The notes: generated from the sequence alone by a model not told the origin. Counted from the first letter of the stretch, positions 1-13,149 are shown. The stretch is DNA of 64,000 nucleotides from Juglans regia (GCF_001411555.2 NC_049905.1:18776097-18840096), one strand, 5' to 3'. A program made the numbers and translations.

Positions 1-1130
1 TTGTTGATGAGTGTGGATGCACTTCTGAAAAGCCAAGAAAAAAAAAAGGATGCAGGGGAGTATTCTGGATCACAAGTGACCAACCCCTTGTATGACGATC
101 ATGGGGGTATCCAAACTCTTGCTATCTGTTTGGATCTTCTTAGGTTTGATGGTAATGATTTGCATGAATGAGTCTATCAGTTCAATCAATTCTTTGCCTA
201 CGATCAAACCAACCCCCACCACAGGGTCTTATTGGCTTCCTTCCATATAGAAGGAAAGGCACTTACTTGGTTCCAAGATATAGAAAACTTCTGGAGGGAT
301 ATCTAGCTGGGAGGGCTTTGTGAGGTCATTACACTCTAGGTTCAACCCAACAACCTATGATGACCCCCATGGAAGCCATGATGAAGCTTAGACAGACCAC
401 TTCAATTGAAGCCTGCGAACTCAATTTGAAATCTTATCAAATCAATTAAAGGGACTTGTTGAGCCCTATAAGCTTAGCTGCTTCTTAATGTTTGGGAGAG
501 GACATATGGTTCATGGTAAGGATGCTTAACCCTTAAACTCTCACAACTGCTTTCGGTTTGGCTAAAATGCAGGAAGAAAATGTTGCAGCCTCTAAGAGAT
601 CTGCTAGATTGGGACCAGGGCCACCTCAAACCCGAATCAGTTACTCTCAGCCCATGAAAAGACAACAATTATTCATGTACAAGGATTGACACCTATACAG
701 ACGAAGGAACAGAGGGATAAGGACCTATGCTATAATTGTGATGAAAAGTGGGGACCGGGACACAGATGCAAGGCAGCTAGATTATTCATTATGGAGTGTG
801 AGGATTCTAGCGATGATGCAGTGTGTGGAAAGACAACCAGGTTGGAGGAAGGTGAAGGAAGCATGGCCATTGTAGAACCAAAAATCGTTGAAGTTGAACT
901 AGGGATATCCATACACGCATTAGTGGGCTCCCCCAATCCAAGAACTATGAGGCTCATGGGACAAATACATGGATGCAGAGTGGTGATTTTGATTGATACA
1001 AGAAGTACTAATAACTTCCTAGAACTGTCAATTACTCAAAGGGCCAAATTACCAACGCAACCTACCAAGGGAATAGCAGTGAAGATGGCGAATGGTGAAA
1101 CACTTCTCAGCTAAGCAGATGTGGAATGAT
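1..1130 (+). pseudogene. Ty3/gypsy gag-protease remnant, 5' truncated by the window edge
   Basis: Reading the plus strand across stops shows a retrotransposon gag domain around 130-330 (motifs such as FDGNDLHE, then LLASFHIEGKALTWFQ), a CCHC zinc knuckle at about 728-772 (CYNCDEKWGPGHRCK) and the start of an aspartic protease at about 960-1035. In gypsy elements gag packages the RNA and the protease cuts the polyprotein. The protease active-site triplet, normally DTG, reads DTR here, and the gag frame is broken by stop codons and a frameshift, so the copy is dead. The longest open part is 686-1114. Similarity stops near 1130, just before a GC-rich repeat. Family assignment is firm at the gypsy level; the lineage is not resolved. 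Confidence 0.8.
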
Positions 1131-1142
1131 GCAATTACACTA

Positions 1143-1262
1143 GGGGTGGGCAGCAGGGGCTTGCCCCCCGCTACCCCGCACCACCCATACTGCGGGGGCC
1201 CCCGCCCAGCATGGAGGATCCCTAGCGGGGCGGGAGGTGGGCTGACCTACCAGGTTTGGCCC
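1143..1262. repeat. GC-rich block, possibly a hAT transposon end
   Basis: The block opens AGGGGTGGGCAGCAGGGGC and consists of alternating G-runs and C-runs, in sharp contrast to the AT-rich flanks. Plant hAT (Ac-like) elements often have subterminal regions of this kind. No partner end or 8-bp target duplication was found, so the assignment is tentative. The block interrupts the gypsy remnant on its left. Confidence 0.3.
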
Positions 1263-2519
1263 ATAAAATGCCAGCTTCTATAGATTTTAATGGGCTTAGT
1301 TTCCATGATTTATTCTCCTTTGGTCGACATGTGTTTTTGCTTGCCAATGAGTGTCATGATGCCAAATTTGCCATGTGAAAACTTGCTAGCCGGGGTTTTA
1401 TTTCGGAAGATCTTTTCCATTATTGATGCCTTGGTAATAGGATGATTCTGCATTAGTAGTTTTCTGTTGGACTCTGTGTGGTGCACAAACAACTAGATAT
1501 ATTAATAATCGGCTGGGTAGTCAAATACAACCAGTATGGGACATTGTTCTCATAAGGTAACTTTTCTTAAAAGATATGAATTAAGATGGTATTGTGCATT
1601 GGTATGGAGAAAATTACTAACTAGAAATTTATTTATAAGGTATTCTTCTCTCCTGCCACACATACTAAACCTGGATGTTGAGTTTTTTGAGCATCATTCT
1701 AAAATCTGATTTAGTTAGCCGTGCGTACGTGGGCATTACTGAGAGTGTGTGGGTACTCTGTAGTCTGTATTCTCTGCATCACGAATTTTATAGTGGGCAT
1801 TAAGAACTTGGCCTGATGATAGCAGATCCTGAAAAATTTTGGGACTATGACCTCTTAAGGGTGTTGGAGATCTTTTGGTTTCATCCGTGTTTTTTTCCTT
1901 TTTAGTTATTATTTTTTACTTCTTTTTATTTATCGACTTATGGTTCTTTATGCCTGTTGACATGTACTAGACTTTGTGTGTGCCAGGGTGCCATAGAGTT
2001 GTATATGTTGAATGTTCTGCGCTCAAAACTAATTCCTCTACTTGTTTTTGAGCTGGCTTCTTGTTTCTGCTCACAATAGCACAATCACCCTTTTGATTTT
2101 GGAAAACAAAATGAAATATATATTTTTGCAGATACACCACCTGTTCTACAAATTCATCATTTTTTTAAATTATCTTTATTTTATATTTCTTCTTTGTTAT
2201 TGAGATAGATACAATAGATTATTAGCTTCCAAGCATCGCATTTGTTCTTGATTTTATGGACATGACATATTTACAGATTCTTAGGTTCTTAGGGCATGCC
2301 AAACACAAGAAATTTTTGGACTAACATGAGAACCATGTGCTATCGCTTCTCCACGTTGCATATATTTTTTTGCATCCGAGTTCCTTTCTATAGTTGACTT
2401 TATACAAAGAAAATCTACAGGTTGTGATATCTTTTGCATTGAATTTCTGTTGACTGTCATTCCCGTTCCTCTTTACTGAATTAGTCTTATATGTCATTTA
2501 GGTTTTGCTTGTGGAAAGC
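1263..2519. other. Unassigned AT-rich stretch
   Basis: No convincing coding region, repeat boundary or element end was recognised. Open frames here are short and unlike any known protein. It separates the gypsy remnant and GC-rich block from the truncated copia LTR. Confidence 0.5.
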
Positions 2520-3303
2520 CTTTTGATCAAGATGAATGTTCAAAAAGATAGAAGATATCAAGTGATCTGGATAGAAGATTCAAAAAGAAGATATCAAGCA
2601 GAAAGAATTTCGAACTATCAAGAAGTTATCTAAGGCAGCTATCTGATGAAACTTCAGCGCTGACTGTTAGTAGTCTATCAGTAGAGTTCTCTCGTTAGAA
2701 GATTCCTGCTACACCTGAAACTCCTATCAGATTTGTTCCGTCAGCAGAATCCTACTGCAATTAGAATTGATTTTCAGATTGTTTATTTAGGGGATCTTAT
2801 TGGTTAGGATCTGGAGTGATTCAAATCTAGATATTTTCTAGAGCACTTTATAGTGCATTGTTTTGGTGAGAAAATTCCTTAGTGAATTTTTCTATTTGTG
2901 ATCTCTCTTTGAATGTGATCGTGCTTTGAGTATGGATCGTGTGATTGGACTTCAGCCCCTAGAGTTCTAGGAGGAAAGACAATATTTGAAGATCGCTAGA
3001 GGTTCTGGCTGCTACCGTGGTAGAAGACAAACGGGTCGTTTGTCTGGGCAAGTGTGAGAGTCAAGTTACAAAGGTTTTGTAATTAATGAAAGATTGACTT
3101 TTCTGGGTTTGGCTACCCCGTAGGGTTTTATCTTTAAAGAGTTCTTTAAATGGTTTCTTTTCGATAATAATGTTAGTGTTTTGTAATTTATTTTATGTAA
3201 TTAATTTAAATATTAAATTAATTGCATGCTTGAATACTAACTAATTTGTTGAGTGAATTGACAGATATTTCCGTTGCATTACAGGGGTACTTGGGTAATT
3301 TCA
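2520..3303 (+). repeat. 5' LTR, truncated at its start
   Basis: Matches 7490-8302 almost base for base with a scatter of substitutions and one roughly 29-base gap (an extra piece in the right copy near 8062-8090). It ends ...TAATTTCA immediately before the primer binding site. The first ~200 bases of the LTR, present at 7290-7489, are missing; unrelated DNA adjoins at 2519. Confidence 0.85.
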
Positions 3304-3305
3304 AT

Positions 3306-3317
3306 TGGCATCAAAGC
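3306..3317 (+). other. Primer binding site
   Basis: TGGCATCAAAGC lies two bases after the LTR end. It is a two-mismatch version of TGGTATCAGAGC, the usual plant copia site complementary to initiator methionine tRNA. Confidence 0.75.
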
Positions 3318-3354
3318 GTGGTTCACTCATTTGAGTGTGATTCGTTCTCCTGTT

Positions 3355-5030
3355 GACTATGTTGCTACATGTCCTGCCATACTTTGATGGGGGAAAATTC
3401 GTATGATGGCTTTTCTCAAATCGTTGGATGAACGAGTGTGGTATTCCATTGAAAAATGATGGACTAAACCAGTAATAAGTATTGATGCTTGGACAAGAGA
3501 TGAGATCAACAACTGTAATTGGAATAGCAAGGGATTGAATACTATATTCATGGCTGTATCTCCGGAAGAATTTAAGAGAATCTCCATGTGTGAGATTGCT
3601 AAAAAAGCATGGGACATCTTGGAAGTTACACATGAATGAACAAAAATTGTGAAAAACTCAAAATTACAATTGCTTACTTCAAAATTTGAAGAGATTAAGA
3701 TGCTGGAAGATGAAAGCTTTAATGATTTTTATGCTAAGTTTAACGATATTGTTAATTCCAGGTTTAATCTCGGTGAGAAGGTGGAAGATTCAGGATTGTG
3801 AGAAAGATTTTGAGGTCTCTACTTGAAAGATTTTGGCCTAAGGTTACTGTCATTGAGGAAAGTAAGGATTTGGATGCAATAAGGGTTAAAGAGCTAGTCG
3901 GTTCCTTACAACGTATGAATCCTCACTTTCTCAAACAAGAAAAGGTAAGTCTATTGCTTTAAAAATAGTAAAAGAGGATCAATATGATTTTTCTGATGAA
4001 GAAAATTTTAACAATGAGGATATAGATCTCATTGCAAGGAAATTCAGAAAATTCTTGTTTTACAGGAAAGCTAGTGGAAAACAAAAGTGAGATAAAGAAC
4101 TTTTTGCAAAGAAAAGCTATTCTGAAAATTGAAATAAAGAAAAATTTGATAATAATAATAAAGTAATTTTCTATGAATGTTCTGGTTATGGCCACATAAG
4201 AATTGAATGTCCAAATTTTAAGAAAAGTAAAAGAAAAGCGTTGAATGTCACAGTTAGTGATAGATCAGATTCTGAAAGTTCAAGCTCATCATCTGATCTT
4301 ATGATGAAAAATCTTTTATGGATTTTTCTTCTATTGTGAATGATTTTCCTGAGAACAAAATTTGAAAGTGGTTGTAATTACAGTGATTCGGATGTATCAC
4401 TTATTGATGCTGACTAAGAACTAAGTTTACAAGAAGCATACAATGATGTGTGTGAAGAAGTTGTCAAATTAAAGAAACTCAACAAGAAGCTGTACAATAA
4501 ATTTACTACTATGGAGAATGAGAAAAACAATCTCTCTGAGGCATTAAAAGATTCTGATGTTGAAGTATCAATATTAAAAGATCAAAAGGCTGCACTTGAA
4601 AAAGAATTGGAAAAGTTTCAGTAGTGCAAGTAAAAAAAGCAACACGGAAATTAGAAGAGATGTTGAGTTTTCAAAGATTTAGTTGTGATTGCACGGGGTT
4701 TAGGTTATACAACTTCCCAAGGTATGGAACTTGGCTCATCATCCGCCACCACTTCATCAAAATGTATTTTTTTATTAAAGGAAGTCGAGATGAGGAAGCT
4801 CCAAACAAAGCCGTGTCTAAAACTCATGTTCCAAGAGCCTCACATGATAGATCAATGAGAAAGATGTCCAACCAAGGTAAGTCCAAAGGTAAGGTTATTC
4901 ATACTTATCATCATTGCGGTATTCTTAACCATATAAGACCATATTGCTTTAACTTGAATAAAATGAAGAAAAATGGAGGTGAAAGAAAGCTTAAAAAAAG
5001 GGAAAGATTTTAGAAAATCAAATTGATGAG
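3355..5030 (+). pseudogene. Copia gag (SIRE/Maximus type), decayed
   Basis: Across several frames and stops the plus strand reads as a UBN2-type copia gag: a segment with VSPEEFKRISMCEIAKKAW (about 3565-3625), then SKFEEIKMLEDESFNDFYAK, then an acidic stretch and a first knuckle-like motif (CSGYGHIRIECPNFKK, about 4178-4225), a lysine/glutamate-rich coiled coil (about 4440-4620) and a second CHHC-like motif (about 4912-4955). Gag forms the particle that packages element RNA. Long coiled coils and two knuckles fit SIRE-type gag. The longest open piece is 4624-5013. Many stops and small shifts make it inactive, and no protease follows. Confidence 0.75.
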
Positions 5031-7274
5031 ATGAGTCAACAAATCACCTTCATAACTCTAAAGCTTGATGAACTAGCAGAATTTTGCCTTCACAATAAAT
5101 AAAAGATCATACAAAGTGGTGTTGATGAAAATAATAGGCCAAAATTTAAAGCAAAGTGGGTGGTCAAGGAAGATGTCGTGTCACGATAGGACCACTTGCA
5201 TATTCTTGCATTTCATTTTATTAGTCTAAGACATGCATTTTATTTTTTTGTTTTTAATTTATGTTTTTGTTTTCAGTTTTTAAATAAGAAAAATAATAGA
5301 AAAATTTTTGTAGTTTGTTTTTATTTTTTTTTGGGAAGTGCATGCTTGATATGTCAAAGTTTTGAGCACATGTGTTCTCACAAAATAAAATTTTGAACTT
5401 ATACATCTCTCTTCTTTGCGCAGTTTAATTTATGCATACTAACTCTTTGGGTTATCTTGACAAAGTTTATTTATAAAGCACTGTGAGAAACTCATGTGCA
5501 TGCACCTTATAATTAAGTTCCATATTTATTATTGAGATGCTCACTTAGAAAGAGTCCATGCCTTGAATTAACTAATGCTAGTTGAACCTAGTACAATAAT
5601 AAAGAGATCTTCCCTTACCAAACACAAGTAGTTGATCCATATAGAAAAAGTCGGTGTTATATAATTACGGAAAAAGACAAACACCATATACGGATCTATC
5701 CCTTAATTCCTTATAGAAAGAATCGTGGCTCAAATCATTGTGGAAATAGATGAGCAACAAAAATGGACATGAAAGGGGTTGTGCAAACTAGTGTTTGGAA
5801 GAGATACTCATGTATCTAGGCCCTAGCATAAAGTTTGACTTTTGATGTGAGTGACAATCTCTTGGGAGCATCTATGAGAAGAAAATAACTCATGAAGAAT
5901 AATATCAAAAATATCTAAGAGAAAGAGAGATAAAAAGTTACCATTTTATATAAGTTTGCCTACTCACATACTCACATGAACTTTGACATTAATGATCTTA
6001 TGAGGTGTGAACATCCATAGTGATTGTTGCAAATAAGAGAGTGTACTCTACTGAATTTGTTTTGTAAATGACACTATGTTTGAACTAAGATGTATCTGGA
6101 CATGTTACTTGCCTCATTGTTATTATATTTATATATATATATATATAAATAAAAATATTTTTTTTCATGTGGTTACTGGTTTTATATAAAATAAATATGT
6201 GAATATTAAATATATTTAATAGTGAGGTTTGAGTCAATGTTGTGCGTTTATCATTATGAAGTTGAAGTCAATGACTTGGTTTTTGTTTTTTTGGCATAAG
6301 TCTCAGTGGTGGGCCTCTGTTTTGTTTCTAAGTCCTAGTGAGACTTTAAGGCGCAAAGCATGTGCAAGGCTCCTAGCCACTTAAGTGTTTTATCCCCACA
6401 CAAGTCACGCCCAGACCTTCCACCCGATATTTCCCCTTCACACTCACTACACGTTCATCTCGAGTTCTAGCCCGTTTTCTCCTTATCACATTCGATTTAT
6501 TTGTGCAAATGAATCAGTTCCGACTTCCTCGATTCAAGGTTTATCCATCACGGTAAGGCTCCTATTTTATTCAAATTCTTCTCATTCTCCAATTCTAGAT
6601 TTTGGTGCATATATGGAGATTGAGTTGTTGATAATTGATACGTGAAGTCGGGGCTTGGATTGTTGTTGGTTTGTGTATGCATTTATACATAGGATTACAT
6701 GAATATAATTTAATCATGTATAAAAGGCTCAAATTTGGTATATTTTTGCACTCTACCTCTCGGTTTTAAACTAGTGCCCACCAAGTGTTTGTTTTTATGT
6801 CTCAACCAAACTACTTCATTCATTTTTTCATGATTTTATTTGCATTCATGCTCATACATCAGATGCATTTAATCCATGAAAAGTTGAAACACATCGGAGT
6901 TATGAGTCTTGTCAGATTAATGACAAAAAGAGAGAGATATATTGGAAGATTGATTTACTTTGGTTATTATGAAATTCGTATTGTGAATTTTAGGGGGAGT
7001 TTTAGTAAGTGTGTTGTTGAGGGGAAGTTGAATGAATTTTTATTATTCTAATTAAGAAAGTTTAATATTGAGGGGGAGAACTAAAATATATGGATATAAT
7101 TCAACTCTAAGACTAGAATATGCTTAGATTTTAAATCTTGTGAAATTTAATCTTAGTCATTGTTCTATGTCATTATTTTTTGTCTGGAATCTCTATTCGG
7201 TCTCTTGGTCTACTGTTTGTGCTGTTGACATGTTTATATTATATTCATCAAGTTGGTTTTGTCACCAATCTGCC
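5031..7274 (+). other. Non-coding interior of the gag-only copia element
   Basis: AT-rich DNA with no pol motifs in any frame. It includes a TA microsatellite near 6121-6147 and two extra PPT-like purine tracts near 6990 and 7070. The short open frames at 5196, 6385 and 6785 have no recognisable domain. In full SIRE elements pol and an env-like frame would lie between gag and the 3' LTR; here they are absent. Confidence 0.6.
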
Positions 7275-7289
7275 AAAGGGGGAGATAGT
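7275..7289 (+). other. Polypurine tract
   Basis: AAAGGGGGAGATAG directly precedes the 3' LTR start TGATGTAAAA. This is the expected start site for plus-strand DNA synthesis and fixes the LTR boundary at 7290. Confidence 0.8.
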
Positions 7290-8302
7290 TGATGTAAAAA
7301 TTTATTGGCTAAGATTAGAAAACTATGACCTGTTTGAATTATTTGATGACTGTAATTTGTCTTTATCTTTATCTATGAATATTTAAATTTAACGATGAAT
7401 AAATTAATAGATAAAATATTTGTCTTTATCTTTATCTATGAATATTTGAATTCTAAGATAAGTGGTTGAATAGATAGATGTTCAAAAGACTTTTGATCAA
7501 GATTGAATGTTCGAAAAGATAGGAGATATCAAGTGATCTGGATAGAAGATTCAAAAAGATGATATCAAGCAGAAAGAATTTCGAACTATCAAGAAGTTAT
7601 CTAAAGCAGTTATCTGATGAAGCTTTATCGCTGGCTATTAGTAGTCTGTCAGTAGAGTTCTCTTGTCAATAGATTCCTGCTGCACCTGGAACTCCTATCA
7701 GATTTGTTCCGTTAGCAGAATCTTACTGCAATTAGAATTGATTTTCAGATTGTTTATTTAGGGGATCTTATTGGTTAGGACCTAGAGTGATTCAAATCTA
7801 GATATTTTCTATAGCACTTTCTAGTGCATTGTTTTGGTGAGAAAATTCCTTAGTGAATTTTCATATTTGTGATTTTTTTTTAGTGTGATCGTACTTCGAG
7901 TGTGGTGGATTTTGTGATTGGACTTCAGCCCCTAGAGTTCGAGGAGGAAAGACAATATTTGAAGATTGCTAGAGGTTCTGGCTGCAACTGCGATAGAAGA
8001 CAAACGGGTCGTTTGTCTGGGCAAGTAAGAGAGTCAAGTTACAAAGGTTTTGTAATTGATGAGTACTTGTAATTGATTTTCAAATAATAAGATTAACTTT
8101 CCTGGGTTTGGCTGTTTCGTAGGGTTTTATATTTAAAGAGTTCTTTAAAATGTTTCCATTCGATATCAATCTTAGTGTTATGCAATTTATTTTATGTATT
8201 TACCTAAAATATTAAATTAATTGCATGCTTGAATACTAACCAATTTGTTGAGTGAATTGATAGATATTTTCGCTGCATTACATGGGTACTTGAGTAATTT
8301 CA
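7290..8302 (+). repeat. 3' LTR of the copia gag-only element
   Basis: 1013 bp, TG...CA bounded (TGATGTAAAA to TAATTTCA). A 62-base tandem duplication near its start repeats TTTGTCTTTATCTTTATC at 7357 and 7419. It contains the full LTR, unlike the left copy. Confidence 0.85.
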
Positions 8303-8550
8303 GATACCATATTATGATATCATGTAATTTATTAAAATTAAAACCACAAATATAAAAGGGTAGAGAGAATCTAGATTTTAGTCTTTACTTTTTTGTATTT
8401 TCATATGCCATTTTATTTTGTTAATTTGAATCTAGGAGATAAAATGATTGGTATAAATTATATAACATACTATCATTTTCCATTTTGTAAAGGGGTTGGA
8501 GAAATTTCCTCTATCTCCAACCTATTTTTGACAAACTCTATTTTAATTAA

Positions 8551-8758
8551 GGCCTCATTTAGATAGTGAGATGAAATGAGATGGTTTTAGATGAAAGCTG
8601 ATGGTTAAATAAAATATTATTAGAATATTATTTTTTAATATTATTATTGTTTTCGAATAGGAAAATGTTAAATTATTTATTATATTTTGAATAAAAATTT
8701 TAAAAAATTATAATGATGAGATGAGATAAGATAAAACCGTTTCTTTATATAAATGGAT
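8551..8758. mobile_element. MITE, Tourist/Harbinger-like
   Basis: About 208 bp beginning GGCCTCATTTAGATAGTGAG; the right end (GATGAGATGAGATAAG and on) is a decayed inverted match of the left (ATAGTGAGATGAAATGAGAT). It has no coding capacity. The sequence resembles a very common MITE family in walnut and pecan relatives, a recollection rather than a search result. Confidence 0.6.
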
Positions 8759-9048
8759 GACATTTTTATAAAACAGATGAGACCTTTTTTTTTTTTTATG
8801 ACAGATTAATTAAATAAATGTAGAGTTATTAATTAAACTTTTATATTCAGATTTTTCTTGTCTCTTATCTATAAGTGGAAATAATACTATTTATAATGTA
8901 AAACTTTGTTATACCTTTGAATATTCTAAAATAAAGTAAATATTAACAAATAGCAATAGAATCCTTTTTTTTTTTTTTTCTAAGCCAGCTTCCATATTAT
9001 AAATAAGTAAATGCTATTACAAACAACTGAGGGAGGTCTTTCCCGCTA

Positions 9049-12000
9049 TCAATATGCAAAGCAGAAGGAATAATATCTAATGGACTGCGACCAAACAAAG
9101 AGTTTGTCTGCCCATTGCGCAATTGAGTGCGCAAGTCGATTTTGAGATCGATCAATCTTGTGAAAACTCCAATCTGTATGGGATTTCAAAGAGTTTGCAA
9201 TATCCTCTAAGATAGGTGCTATTTGCCAGATCTGTTCTTCTTTATAAATAGAAGAAATCATCAACTGAGATTCTCCTACTAGAGAGATAAAAGGATGGTC
9301 GAGGTGTTTTGCCATTTTTAGAGCTAGTTTTGCCGCAGGTGCCTCTACCATTACTGGGATAGTGGAAAATTTTGTCTCAATCCAGATTTCGATGACTTCT
9401 CCTATTGAATTTCTGCTTACAGCTGAAGCCAAAGAGAAAGAATTCCTGACTGCTGTATCAAAGGAAATACATAACTGATTCATGTAAGGTTTTTTCTATT
9501 CCTTCTCCACTTTGGATTCAAGTTTTTCTTTCCATGCATGAAGATTTTTTTGATAAAAGAGATTTAGCTGTTGTAAAAGATTGCGAGGTGAGAGTTCCTT
9601 GCAATGATGAACTTGATCATTTCGGACCCTCAATATGAAATTTAGAATTAGACCAGCAAAATCTTTGAACGGGTGATCTTCCTGGGATGAAATACCGAGT
9701 TTTTTCTAGCGATATAGTATAATCTGGAGCCAATCTTTCATTGAATTTACCGCCAGAGAAGATAGATTTAAGGGCCAATTGCTGCAACTCCAGAGAATTC
9801 TGGTTATGGGGCATTCAATGAAAAGGTGCAGGAGAGTCTCTTCCTTTTCATCACAGAGCGGACAATTTATGGAAGGAATGTTCGGAATGAACCTTTTGAG
9901 GCGCTCTCTTGTTGCAAAATATCCCAAAGTATTTTCTATAAAAGGAGTTTGTGCCTGTCATGGATTCTGAGTTTCCATATTTTCCCCCATGAGATATATG
10001 GAATTGCTTCTCTGGAGTAGTTTGCGATATTTGATGCAAGATGGTGAGCACTTTTAACTGAGAAAAACTCACTTTGAATTTTAATCCAAATAACACAATC
10101 TTCAGCTAGATTGGAGATGGGAAAAGGAATTTTAAGGATTTCCTTTATACTTTCTTGTTGAAACAGAGAATTTAGCAATGAGAGATTCCAAGATTTATTA
10201 GTCTAAATAATCAGGTCTGAGACCTTGAGAGTAGGGGAGAGATCAGCTGAGTGGGTGAGAGGAAAACGTTTGAAATTTTCAATAGTTGGGATCCAGGGAT
10301 CTATCCAAGCTCTCACAGACAAACCATTTGCAATTTTGAACATGTACATTTTTCTAGTAACGGTCTTGTCTTTAGAATTCCTTTCCAGAGGCTCGAATCA
10401 GTTATCTTTTTGGTTGCTAATTTGAAGACGCTTGATTTCAAATATTTCTTTGGTAGGAGCTTGTGCCAGATATTGTTGCTTGGTTGGCTCATTTACCACC
10501 CTGTCTTCGCTATCAAGGACACGTTCATATTTTCCATCAGTCTTAATCCCAGCCCACCATCTTGTTTTGGTTGAAATAGATTTCCATGATCTTAGGCAAA
10601 GCTTTTGCTTTTGGTCATTTGATTTTCCCCACCAAACTTTTTTGAAGCTAGAGTTAAGCTTCTTACAAATTGATTTGGGTAGCATATGCGTTGACATTTG
10701 ATATGTTGGAATGGCGCTTGCTATTGATCTGATAAGCATCGTTCTACCAATTTGAGAGAGCATTTTTTATTTCCAACCACCCAACCTTTTATTAATTTTT
10801 CCCATCAAGTCTTTGTAGTCCTCTTTCCTGGATCGACCAAAAGTTGTCAGCATACCCAAATATTTTATTTTTTAGGACGAATCTTTGTATGGCATAATCT
10901 CTGATATTACAATTCTTGTAGCTTGACTAGTGTTTTGAGTAATGTAGATAGAGGATTTGCTTTGATTGATGCGTTGGCTAGATCAAGCTTGATATTTATC
11001 TAGAGTATTATTGATTGCCTGAATCGATCTTCTTTTTGATTTTGCAAAGATAATTAAATCATATGCGAAAAGAAGATGAGATATTGTGGGGCTATCTCTG
11101 CTGATTTTAATACCTTCCAAAATTTTCAGTTCTTCTGATCTTACTAATAGCCTTGAAAATACATCCATGCAAAGAATGAACAGATAGGGCGAGATAGGAT
11201 CTCCTTGCTGAAGACCCCTTTGTGCCTTGCAGAGACATTTTGGAGACCCATTGATGAGGATAGAAAATGAAGCCATAGAAATGCATTCTTTAATGAGATT
11301 TATCCAAGTAGAGTTGAAACCCAGAACTCTCATAAATGCATAAAGAAAATCCCATTCAATAAAGTTGAAAGCCTTGTCCACATTTAGCTTTAAAGCTATC
11401 TGACCTTTCTTCCCCTTGTGATGCTCTTCCCCTTGTGATGCTTTAGATGATGAAACATCTCGTGGGCTATTATAGAATTTTCCTTGATATTGCAACCGGG
11501 GACAAATTTTGTTTTGAAATGTGAAATTATGGATGGAAGGGATTTTTTCAGCCTGTTTGCCAGAATTTTGGTGATGATCTTGTAAATGACATTTGTCAGA
11601 CCTATTAGCCGAAAATGCTGAGGGGAAATTGGGTTTACTATTTTTGGGATGAGGGCTATGTGGGTGTGGTTTTTTTTTCTTAGAAGTTTCCCGCTTCTGA
11701 AGAAATTTTGAACCGCCGCAACCACATCTTTTTTGATAAGATGCCAGTAATGTTTATAGAATAGAGCTGTCATCCCATCAGGTCCAGGTGCTTTATGAAT
11801 TGGAATTTGTTTGGGTGCACCAAGAATTTCCCCTTCCGAAGGCATCTCTATTAAGAGTTTATTATCATCCTCTGAAATCTGTCTTTCAAAAAGGTTTTTC
11901 AAATGCTCTGGGAATATAGGATTTGTAGAGGTAAAAATGGATTTAAAATATCTATGACAGTAGATTCAATGATATCTTGATCCATTGTCCAATTACTTGG

Positions 12001-13137
12001 GCTTAGTTTGATTGAGTCAATCTCATTTATTCTTCGGCGAATAGTCGTTGACAGATGATAAAACTTTGTATTAAGGTCAGTTGTTGTGAGCCAGTTGATC
12101 CTTGATTTTTGTCACCAAAGAATTTCTTCATTTTTGAGTTGTTCTTGAAGCTTGTAGTGGAGAAACTTCTCCCTCTGTAAGCTCCACTGATTCGGTGGAT
12201 TACTCTGGAGATTACTCATCTCTGACTCAAGTTGTTGGATGTTGGTCTAAATCTTCCCGAAATGGATTTTATTCCAGTGCTTAAGTGCCTTTTTTGTTTC
12301 TTTGATTTTATTACACATGATAAAAGTAGGGTTCCCATAGAAATGATGGTTCCATACCTTTTGAATTATAACATTGCTGAATGGCTCTCGAGTCCAGAAT
12401 TCCTCAAATTTAAATGGAGATAGATTCTTCCTTATCTTCATAGTGTTTAGCTGGAGGGGGTTGTGATCAGAAGTTGAAGAGACAATATGTTGGATGGTGG
12501 CATCTGGAAAAAGTTGGCGCCAATTCACATTGGCTATACCACGGTCAAATCGTTATCTAATCATTGCCTTTCCCAAGCAATTATTAGTCCAAATGAAGAT
12601 GGGTCCCGAGAAGCCAATATCAATGAGACCATGAGAATCCATTAAACTTTGTAGACCGCCTATGGATGTGGACGTAATTGGTCTGCCACCATATTTATCT
12701 TGTTGGCTTAATAAATCGTTGAAATCACCCATGCAGAGCCATGGTCCATTAAAGGAGCCATGAGTTGAATCCAAATGAGTCCAGAATTTTGCTTTTTGTT
12801 GCCATTGTGCTGGGGCATAAACAAAAGTTGCTAACCAAGGATTATTGAGAGGATCAAAGTAAACCAAAATAGAGATAGCATTAGCATTAATATGAACTGG
12901 TTCAATATCCACACCTGGTCACCATAATAACAAAAGGCCTCATTTTTTTCCTGAGGCGGGGACGTGTACAAAAAGGTGGATACCCAGACTATTTACAATA
13001 ATAGAGGTGCTATCATTAGATACCATGGTTTCCGACAAAAAGATAATATCCAGATTAAAATTATTTATGAAAGCCCTTAAACTTCTGATAGCCTTAGGGT
13101 GGGCTAGACCCTTGTAATTCCAAATCAGGGACTTCAT
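9049..13137 (-). pseudogene. LINE ORF2: endonuclease / reverse transcriptase / RNase H
   Basis: Domains in order on the minus strand: apurinic-like endonuclease at 13137-12553 (start MKSLIWNYKGL, later CMGDFNDLL and the SDHNP motif near 12465); reverse transcriptase at about 11902-10983 (HKAPGPDGM, RGLQQGDPISPYLF); zf-RVT module at 9927-9706 (CPLCDEKEETLLHLFIEC); RNase H at 9483-9049 of the RVT_3 type. The enzyme nicks genomic DNA and copies its RNA at the nick. The start fits because ORF1 ends just upstream. The frame is broken at least six times, and the catalytic motif usually FADD reads FAYD near 11055-11070, so reverse transcription would be lost even without the stops. Confidence 0.88.
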
Positions 13138-13149
13138 GGAAGAGTTAGA

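Larger units (their letters stand above)
2520..8302 (+). mobile_element. Copia LTR retrotransposon, SIRE/Maximus-like, gag-only derivative
   Basis: Two direct copies of one sequence (2520-3303 and 7290-8302) flank an internal region with a primer binding site just inside the left copy and a purine-rich tract just before the right copy. The internal region holds a decayed gag with a coiled coil and zinc-knuckle-like motifs typical of the SIRE/Maximus lineage, then about 2.2 kb of non-coding AT-rich DNA. No protease, integrase, reverse transcriptase or RNase H was seen, so it could only have moved with proteins supplied by a relative. The left LTR lacks roughly its first 200 bases, so the 5' target duplication cannot be read. 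Lineage is inferred from the gag style and the PPT context. Confidence 0.8.
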
